From: Pseudomonas trivialis
GTDB taxonomy: Bacteria > Pseudomonadota > Gammaproteobacteria > Pseudomonadales > Pseudomonadaceae
Reading direction: 5' to 3'
Length of the DNA: 64,000 nucleotides
Assembly: GCF_001439805.1 (NCBI RefSeq)
Contig: NZ_JYLK01000009.1
Span: 124,001 to 188,000, forward strand
Positions within the stretch are counted from its first letter, which is position 1, and each line of letters starts with the position of its first letter. Below the pieces are notes generated by a model that ran no database searches, had not been told where the DNA came from, and worked only from the letters and a program-made list of their open reading frames with translations. Shown one piece after another: positions 58,404-64,000 of the stretch. The position numbers and the translations under genes are program-made.

Positions 58404-58847
58404 TTACTTGCCGACCTGTTTTTCCTTGATTTCAGCCAAGGTCTTGCAGTCTACGCACAGGTCCGCGGTTGGGCGGGCTTCCAGGCGGCGAATACCGATC
58501 TCGACGCCGCAGGATTCGCACCAGCCGTATTCCTCGTCCTTGATCAGTTGCAACGTTTTGTCGATCTTTTTGATCAGCTTGCGCTCGCGATCACGGGCGC
58601 GCAGCTCCAGAGCGAACTCTTCTTCCTGACTGGCACGGTCGGCCGGGTCAGGGAAGTTGGCTGCTTCGTCCTTCATGTGGTCAACGGTACGATCAACCTC
58701 CTGCATCAAGTCCTGTTTCCACTTGTTCAGGATCTTGGTGAAGTGCTCGCGCATGGGCTCGCCCATGTACTCCTCGCCCTTTTTTTCCACATAAGGGTCG
58801 AAGCCGCCGAGGCCTTGAGTCTGCTGTTGCTTTGCTTGGGTGGACAT
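58404..58847 (-). CDS. dksA: RNA polymerase-binding transcription factor DksA
   Basis: This 147-residue protein has a long coiled coil (about 30-105) with the DPADRASQEEEFALELRARDRERKLI tip and hinge and a four-Cys zinc finger CESCGVEIGIRRLEARPTADLCVDC. With ppGpp it represses rRNA promoters. ATG 58847 (MSTQAKQQQ) has GAGGCGG upstream; an in-frame start 6 codons earlier is less likely. Confidence 0.96.
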   Translation of the reverse strand: MSTQAKQQQTQGLGGFDPYVEKKGEEYMGEPMREHFTKILNKWKQDLMQEVDRTVDHMKDEAANFPDPADRASQEEEFALELRARDRERKLIKKIDKTLQLIKDEEYGWCESCGVEIGIRRLEARPTADLCVDCKTLAEIKEKQVGK

Positions 58848-59166
58848 GAATAGACCGCCTCTCACTCTTCTAATCCATTGCGCAGGATTGCAACGTCACC
58901 GACACCTGCCGGCCCTGCGGCTGCAAGCGGGCGAACTTACCAGATAGATTCGGGGTGCGCCACTCCCGGTTGTCGAGGTATCTCGACAGGGCTGCCAACG
59001 GCTGCAGCCCGCCATGGTTAGGCGTGGAGCGCCTCGAAGGTTGATTTTAGTCGTTTTGCTGGCACGTGCTGGCCCCTTCTTGGGCGACCGAACAGGCAAT
59101 AGAGCATGTATTAACGCAAGGGTTCGGTAGAATCCTGACTTTGTTCTCACGCTTTAAGGAAGGCTA
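58848..59166. other. Intergenic region between divergent dksA and the aminotransferase gene
   Basis: No gene is apparent in these 319 bases. It holds a short palindrome TGTCGAG-GTAT-CTCGACA (58971-58988) and a GGCTGC/GCAGCC pair nearby. Promoters for both flanking genes must lie here, but none matches consensus well. Confidence 0.6.
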
Positions 59167-60339
59167 ATGGCCCAGCCCTACAGTGCGCGCAGCCGCGCCA
59201 TCGAACCGTTTCATGTCATGGCGTTGCTGGCGCGAGCCAATGAGCTGCAGGCGGCGGGCCTGGATGTGATTCACCTGGAAATCGGTGAGCCGGATTTCAC
59301 CACTGCCGAGCCCATCATCCAGGCCGGCCAGGCCGCGCTGGCCAATGGCAAGACACGCTATACCGCCGCCCGTGGGTTGCCCGAGTTGCGTGAGGCCATC
59401 AGCGGGTTTTATCAGCAGCGCTACGGATTGAACGTAGACCCTGAGCGTATTCTGATTACGCCCGGTGGCTCCGGCGCCTTGTTATTGGCCAGCAGCCTGC
59501 TGGTCGATCCTGGCAAGCACTGGCTGTTGGCTGACCCCGGCTACCCCTGCAATCGACATTTTCTGCGCCTGGTGGAGGGTGCCGCTCAACTGGTGCCGGT
59601 TGGGCCGGACGTGCGTTATCAACTGACCGCCGAGCTGGTGGCCAAACACTGGGCCCCGGACAGCGTGGGCGCCCTCGTCGCATCGCCGGCCAACCCGACC
59701 GGCGCTCTGCTCACGCGGGATGAACTGGCCGGACTGTCCAGTGCAATCAAAGCGCGCAATGGTCATTTGGTGGTGGACGAGATCTATCACGGTCTGACCT
59801 ACGGCACCGATGCCGCCAGCGTGCTGGAAGTTGATGATGAAGCATTTGTCCTGAATAGTTTTTCCAAGTATTTCGGGATGACCGGCTGGCGCCTCGGTTG
59901 GCTGGTGGCGCCCCCCGATGCGGTGGCGGATTTGGAGAAGCTGGCGCAAAACCTCTACATCAGCGCGCCGAGCATGGCCCAGCACGCTGCGCTTGCCTGC
60001 TTTACCCCACAAACCCTGAGCATTCTGGAAGCGCGCCGCGCCGAGTTCGGCCGCCGCCGTGATTTCCTGCTGCCGGCCCTGCGCGAACTGGGCTTTGGTA
60101 TCGCGGTGGAGCCGGAAGGGGCGTTTTATTTGTACGCCGATATCAGCGCATTCGGCGGCGATGCCTTTGCGTTCTGCCGGCACTTCCTCGAGACCGAACA
60201 CGTGGCATTTACGCCCGGACTGGATTTTGGCCGCTACCAGGCCGGTCATCACGTGCGTTTTGCCTACACGCAAAACATCGAGCGTCTGCAGGAGGCGGTG
60301 GAACGCATCGCCCGTGGCTTGCGGAGCTGGCAAGGCTGA
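59167..60339 (+). CDS. PLP-dependent class I/II aminotransferase
   Basis: This 390-residue protein has the fold-type I aminotransferase pattern: [51 protein letters not shown] and the PLP lysine Lys234 in [17 protein letters not shown]. Substrate cannot be assigned; aspartate/alanine/aromatic aminotransferase-like activity is likely. AAGGAAG lies 7 bases before the ATG. Its stop overlaps the sfsA start (TGATG). Confidence 0.9.
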   Translation: MAQPYSARSRAIEPFHVMALLARANELQAAGLDVIHLEIGEPDFTTAEPIIQAGQAALANGKTRYTAARGLPELREAISGFYQQRYGLNVDPERILITPGGSGALLLASSLLVDPGKHWLLADPGYPCNRHFLRLVEGAAQLVPVGPDVRYQLTAELVAKHWAPDSVGALVASPANPTGALLTRDELAGLSSAIKARNGHLVVDEIYHGLTYGTDAASVLEVDDEAFVLNSFSKYFGMTGWRLGWLVAPPDAVADLEKLAQNLYISAPSMAQHAALACFTPQTLSILEARRAEFGRRRDFLLPALRELGFGIAVEPEGAFYLYADISAFGGDAFAFCRHFLETEHVAFTPGLDFGRYQAGHHVRFAYTQNIERLQEAVERIARGLRSWQG

Positions 60340-61052
60340 TGCGCTTTTATCCTCCCCTTGAAGAAGCGCGGCTGATTCGCCGCTACAAGCGTTTTCTCAC
60401 CGATATCGAGACCGTTACCGGCGAGTTACTTACTATTCACTGCCCGAACACCGGTTCGATGCTCAATTGCATGGTCGAGGGCGGGCAGGTCTGGTTCAGC
60501 CGTTCCGATGACCCCAAGCGCAAGTTGCCCGGCACCTGGGAAATTGCTGAAACCCCTCAGGGCCGGTTGGCGTGCGTGAACACGGCGCGTGCCAATCAGT
60601 TGGTCGAGGAAGCGCTGCGCGCCGGGGTGATCAGCGAGCTCAACGGCTTTACCGCGCTGAAGCGAGAGGTGCCGTACGGTCAGGAGAAAAGCCGGATCGA
60701 CTTTCGCCTGGAGTACCCGGAGGGGGCGGCGTATGTCGAAGTCAAAAGCGTCACCTTGGGCTTTGACGGTTCGGCGGTGGCGGCATTTCCCGACGCGGTG
60801 ACCCAGCGTGGCGCGAAACACTTGCGCGAACTGGCACACCTGGCTCGCAGCGGGGTGCGTGCGGTGCAACTGTATTGCGTGAATCTTTCCGGGATCGAAG
60901 CGGTGCGGCCTGCCGTGGAAATCGACGCCGGCTACGCTGGCGCTTTGCGTGAGGCCAAAGCGGCGGGTGTCGAGGTGCTGGCCTATGGCGTGCGCGTGAC
61001 CCACGAAGAAATCGTGGTGGACCGCAGACTCCAGGTGCTGCTCGGCGATTAG
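60339..61052 (+). CDS. sfsA: Sugar fermentation stimulation protein homologue SfsA
   Basis: This 237-residue protein matches SfsA ([67 protein letters not shown]). Structure-based work places the family near nucleases; a DNA-binding or RNA-related role has been suggested but is unsettled. It is translationally coupled to the aminotransferase gene and converges by a 4-base overlap on the Rieske gene. Confidence 0.95.
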   Translation: MRFYPPLEEARLIRRYKRFLTDIETVTGELLTIHCPNTGSMLNCMVEGGQVWFSRSDDPKRKLPGTWEIAETPQGRLACVNTARANQLVEEALRAGVISELNGFTALKREVPYGQEKSRIDFRLEYPEGAAYVEVKSVTLGFDGSAVAAFPDAVTQRGAKHLRELAHLARSGVRAVQLYCVNLSGIEAVRPAVEIDAGYAGALREAKAAGVEVLAYGVRVTHEEIVVDRRLQVLLGD

Positions 61053-61366
61053 AGTTGCACCCACAGGCCGTGTTCGTCTTCGCGACCAGGCAGGGCCGTG
61101 AGGCTTTGACCTGCGCACGGCCCGGCGATGCACTCGCCACTTTCAATGAGGAACAGCGCTCCGTGAGTGGCGCACTGGATCAGGCTGGCGCTCTCGTCGA
61201 GAAAGCGATCAGGCTGCCATTCCAGCGGGATGCCGCGATGAGGGCAGCGGTTGATATAGAAGTAGGCGATGCCATCGCGGCGCACGGCCAACAGCTTGCA
61301 ACCGTCTATTTCAAAACCGAGGCTGCTGTCGGGCGCGAGGGTATCGGAGGGGCAGACGAACTTCAT
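61049..61366 (-). CDS. Small Rieske [2Fe-2S] protein
   Basis: This 105-residue protein is a single Rieske domain with CPHRGIP and CATHG supplying the two Cys-His pairs, as in the ferredoxin subunit of NirD- or dioxygenase-type systems. ATG 61366 ([12 protein letters not shown]) is preferred; an upstream in-frame start at 61411 would overlap the Fur-box promoter. It is convergent with sfsA and divergent from hmuT. Its electron partners are unknown. Confidence 0.9.
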   Translation of the reverse strand: MKFVCPSDTLAPDSSLGFEIDGCKLLAVRRDGIAYFYINRCPHRGIPLEWQPDRFLDESASLIQCATHGALFLIESGECIAGPCAGQSLTALPGREDEHGLWVQL

Positions 61367-61383
61367 TTCAATCCTCAAGTGCC

Positions 61384-61411
61384 TTGACGTCCAAATGAAA
61401 ACAGTTATCAA
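61384..61411 (+). promoter_or_regulatory. Candidate hmuT promoter overlapped by a Fur-box-like sequence
   Basis: TTGACG (61384-61389) and TATCAA (61406-61411) are 16 bases apart. TGAAAACAGTTATCA at 61396-61410 matches 11 of 14 positions of the 7-1-7 Fur motif TGATAAT-N-ATTATCA and covers the spacer and -10 region. Confidence 0.5.
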
Positions 61412-61523
61412 ATGCCGGCTTCGTTCGTCAGTTGATCTTGCGCTCAGTACGATGCCCGGCAGCGGTTATCTGTCACATCAACGAGTGCCGGAGCGGCTTC
61501 GCCCCTTGCAAGGAAACCCTGTT

Positions 61524-62402
61524 ATGCGCCTGTGTACCAGCGCTATCGCGCTTGTTGTCGGACTGCTGGTCAACCCAGGGGCGCACGCCTCGGAACTGCC
61601 ACAACGCTGGGTGAGTGCCGGTGGTGCGCTGACCGAATGGGTGGCCGCCCTGGGCGGCGAGTCGACACTGGTGGGGGTGGACACGACCAGTCAGCACCCA
61701 GAGTCGGTCAAGGCACTGCCCAGTATTGGCTATCAGCGGCAATTGTCGGCTGAAGGCATTCTGAGCTTGCGCCCGCAGGTACTCATCGGTACCGAAGAAA
61801 TGGGCCCGCCGCCGGTGCTGGCGCAGGTACGCGGCGCGGGTGTGCAGGTGGAGATGTTCTCCGCGCAGCCGGATTTGCCGACCCTCAAGGGCAACCTTGA
61901 GCATTTGGGCAAGTTGCTGGGCAATGAGGCCAAGGCTCGCCAATTGTTTAGCGGGTACGAGCAAGCGCTGAATCAGCAGAAAAGCGCGCTCGTCAAGGCG
62001 CAGAGCACGCAACAGGCGCCGGGTGTGTTGCTGCTGCTCGGCCACGCGGGGGGCAAGCCGCTGATCGCCGGCAAGGACACGGCGGCGTATTGGCTGTTGC
62101 AACAGGCGGGCGGGCATAACCTGGCGACCCACACCGGTTACAAGCCGTTCTCGGCCGAGTCGCTGGCGGGTTTGAGTCCGGATGTGCTGGTGTTTGCTGA
62201 TCGGGCCCTGACCGGCGAAGCGGCGCGTGCGGCGTTGTTCAAGGAAAATCCGATCCTGGCCGCAACGCCTGCCGCCAAAAATGGCCGCGTGGTTGAACTG
62301 GACCCAACCCTGTTGGTGGGCGGGCTGGGACCGCGTCTGCCGCAAAGCCTGGTGAAACTGTCTGCCGGATTTTATCCGTCTCAAGCTGAATCCGCCCCAT
62401 GA
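61524..62402 (+). CDS. hmuT: Haem ABC transporter, periplasmic binding protein
   Basis: This 292-residue protein has a signal peptide (MRLCTSAIALVVGLLVNPGAHA) and a class III periplasmic-binding fold of the haem-binding HmuT/PhuT/ChuT family: RWVSAGGALTEWVAALGGESTLVGVDTTSQHPES, SIGYQRQLSAEGILSLRPQVLIGTEEMGPP and LLLLGHAGGKPLIAGKDTAAYWLLQQAGG. The YQRQLSAEG segment carries the conserved Tyr that ligates haem iron in this family. AAGGAAA lies 7 bases before the ATG. It overlaps hmuU by 4 bases. Confidence 0.92.
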   Translation: MRLCTSAIALVVGLLVNPGAHASELPQRWVSAGGALTEWVAALGGESTLVGVDTTSQHPESVKALPSIGYQRQLSAEGILSLRPQVLIGTEEMGPPPVLAQVRGAGVQVEMFSAQPDLPTLKGNLEHLGKLLGNEAKARQLFSGYEQALNQQKSALVKAQSTQQAPGVLLLLGHAGGKPLIAGKDTAAYWLLQQAGGHNLATHTGYKPFSAESLAGLSPDVLVFADRALTGEAARAALFKENPILAATPAAKNGRVVELDPTLLVGGLGPRLPQSLVKLSAGFYPSQAESAP

Positions 62403-63436
62403 CGACGCCGGTCAGACCCAAAACCCTGTTTATTGGCTTGGCATTGTTATGTGTCCTGGCGATCTGGCTTTCGTTGGCGCTGGGCCCTGTGAGCCTGCCG
62501 TTGCTGGATACGCTCAGGGCCGCTTTGCGTTTGATGGGCTTGCCGATTGACCCTCAAGGTTTGGAGCAGGCGGAGCTGATCCTCGGGCAGATTCGTTTGC
62601 CGCGCACCTTGCTGGGACTGGCGGTCGGTGGCGTGCTGGCCTTGTCGGGCGTGGCGATGCAGGGTTTGTTTCGCAACCCGTTGGCCGATCCCGGGTTGGT
62701 GGGTGTGTCCAGCGGTGCTGCGTTGGGCGCAGCGGTTGCGATTGTTGGCGGTTCGTTGTTCGGCGGCTTGCCGGATGCGGTCGGCCCTTATCTGTTGTCG
62801 TTGTGTGCATTCCTCGGCGGTTTGGGCGTGACGGCGCTGGTTTACCGCCTGGGCCGGCGAAACGGGCAGACCCATGTGGCGACTATGCTGCTGGCCGGCA
62901 TCGCCCTTACGGCGCTGGCCGGTTCTGCGGTGGGCCTGTTCACTTATCTGGCGGACGACGCCACCTTGCGCACCTTGACCTTCTGGAACCTGGGGAGCCT
63001 GAACGGCGCCAGTTATTCGCGGTTGTGGCCTTTATTGCTGGTGAGCGCGGCTGTGGCGCTGTGGTTGCCGCGCCGCGCGAAGGCGTTGAATGCGCTATTG
63101 CTGGGCGAGTCCGAGGCTGGGCACCTGGGTATTGATGTCGAAGGGCTCAAGCGTGAACTGGTGTTTTGTACGGCGCTCGGCGTAGGCGCGGCGGTGGCGG
63201 CGGCGGGGATGATCGGGTTTGTCGGGTTGGTGGTGCCCCATCTGGTGCGATTGCTGGCCGGTCCCGACCATCGGGTGTTGCTGCCCGCATCGATATTGGC
63301 GGGTGCGAGTCTGCTGTTGTTTGCCGATCTGGTGGCTCGTCTGGCGCTGGCACCGGCTGAATTGCCGATCGGGATTGTGACGGCGTTTATTGGCGCGCCG
63401 TTTTTTCTCTATTTATTGTTACGAGGGCGCGCCTGA
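62399..63436 (+). CDS. hmuU: Haem ABC transporter, permease
   Basis: This 345-residue FecCD/BtuC-type permease has about 10 membrane segments, [49 protein letters not shown] (the family signature) and [24 protein letters not shown], the ATPase-coupling loop. It pairs with HmuT and HmuV for haem import. Starts overlap on both sides (ATGA with hmuT, TGATG with hmuV). Confidence 0.94.
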   Translation: MTTPVRPKTLFIGLALLCVLAIWLSLALGPVSLPLLDTLRAALRLMGLPIDPQGLEQAELILGQIRLPRTLLGLAVGGVLALSGVAMQGLFRNPLADPGLVGVSSGAALGAAVAIVGGSLFGGLPDAVGPYLLSLCAFLGGLGVTALVYRLGRRNGQTHVATMLLAGIALTALAGSAVGLFTYLADDATLRTLTFWNLGSLNGASYSRLWPLLLVSAAVALWLPRRAKALNALLLGESEAGHLGIDVEGLKRELVFCTALGVGAAVAAAGMIGFVGLVVPHLVRLLAGPDHRVLLPASILAGASLLLFADLVARLALAPAELPIGIVTAFIGAPFFLYLLLRGRA

Positions 63437-64000
63437 TGTTGCGAGTAGAGGCGCTGCAGGTGCGTCGGGGTCGCACAACCGTACTGGCGAATGTCACCCT
63501 GGCGCTGTTGCCGGGCGAGGTGCTCGGTGTACTGGGCCCGAATGGCGCTGGCAAAAGTACCTTGCTCGGTGCGTTGTGCGGTGAGTTGCAGCCCAACCAG
63601 GGCAAGGTGTGGCTGGACCAGCAGGAGTTGAAGCACTGGAGCGGCGCGCAACGCGCCCAGCGCCTGGCCGTGCTGCCCCAGTCCTCGACCCTCGATTTTG
63701 CCTTTCGCGTCGAAGAGGTGGTTGGCATGGGGCGTCTGCCCCATCAAACCGGGCGAGTACGTGATGATGAAATCATTGAGGCCGCGTTGCAGGCGGCGGA
63801 TGTCGGGCACTTGATCGGTCGCAGCTACCTCTCGCTGTCCGGCGGCGAGCGTCAGCGTGTGCACCTGGCGCGGGTTTTGGCGCAGTTATGGCCGGGTGAG
63901 ACGGGGCAGACGTTGCTGTTGGACGAGCCGACATCAATGCTTGACCCCCTGCACCAGCACACTGTTTTGCAGGCGATACGCACCTTTGCCGATCAAGGCG
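63436..64000 (+). CDS. hmuV: Haem ABC transporter, ATP-binding protein (partial, 3' end outside window)
   Basis: The frame runs from ATG 63436 to the window edge (188 codons, no stop). It has Walker [10 protein letters not shown], the Q-loop LPQSSTLD, the ABC signature [19 protein letters not shown] and Walker [12 protein letters not shown] followed by the H-loop region. It is the third gene of hmuTUV; the remaining C-terminus of about 65-70 residues should follow. Confidence 0.93.
   Translation, partial: MLRVEALQVRRGRTTVLANVTLALLPGEVLGVLGPNGAGKSTLLGALCGELQPNQGKVWLDQQELKHWSGAQRAQRLAVLPQSSTLDFAFRVEEVVGMGRLPHQTGRVRDDEIIEAALQAADVGHLIGRSYLSLSGGERQRVHLARVLAQLWPGETGQTLLLDEPTSMLDPLHQHTVLQAIRTFADQG

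Overview
The window is chromosomal DNA of a Pseudomonas, most likely of the P. fluorescens group. The evidence is the tmRNA tag ANDENYGQEFALAA, the cbrX-cbrA-cbrB-crcZ locus next to pcnB, the dapB-carA-carB-greA and rimP-nusA-infB-rbfA-truB-rpsO-pnp orders, and REP-like GGGAGCTTGCTCCC hairpins. Nearly all of the window from 6.6 kb rightward is conserved core genome.

Region 1 (1-6587) is accessory DNA that abuts the 3' end of the tmRNA gene, a classic island integration site. It holds part of a compact biosynthetic gene cluster: a SyrB2-like non-haem iron/2-oxoglutarate halogenase (cut by the window edge, with the diagnostic His-Gln-Ala motif), a stand-alone ANL adenylating enzyme, an MFS-type exporter, a free-standing carrier protein, a BtrH-like Cys/His/Asp acyltransferase and a CPA2 cation/H+ antiporter. 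A broken tyrosine integrase lies between this cluster and the tmRNA gene. The likely logic is: activate an acid, load it on the carrier, chlorinate it while tethered, release or transfer it, and export it. The product is unknown. This is the most novel part of the window.

Region 2 (6587-14691): ssrA, a small secreted protein, a large FAD/Fe-S dehydrogenase that lacks a conventional start codon where one is expected, smpB, ratA-rnfH, bamE divergent from fur, and recN.

Region 3 (14865-25729): grpE-dnaK-dnaJ with clear sigma-32 promoters before grpE and dnaK, then dapB, carA (TTG start, with a terminator-like hairpin in its leader), carB, greA, a DUF4149 membrane protein and yhbY.

Region 4 (25835-41134): rlmE, ftsH, folP, glmM, tpiA, secG, tRNA-Leu(GAG), tRNA-fMet, then the rimP-to-pnp translation and RNA-processing operon.

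Region 5 (41135-50687): a two-BON-domain periplasmic protein behind a strong sigma-54 promoter with an upstream inverted repeat, a DUF748 protein, an RlmI-like methyltransferase, pgi, and panC, panB and folK.

Region 6 (50690-58847): pcnB, the CrcZ small RNA with its sigma-54 promoter, cbrB, cbrA, the 58-residue cbrX, gluQ and dksA. CbrA/CbrB and CrcZ form the carbon/nitrogen balance and catabolite repression switch.

Region 7 (59167-64000): an aminotransferase, sfsA, a small Rieske protein and the haem-uptake genes hmuT-hmuU-hmuV (hmuV is cut by the edge) behind a promoter overlapped by a Fur-box-like site.
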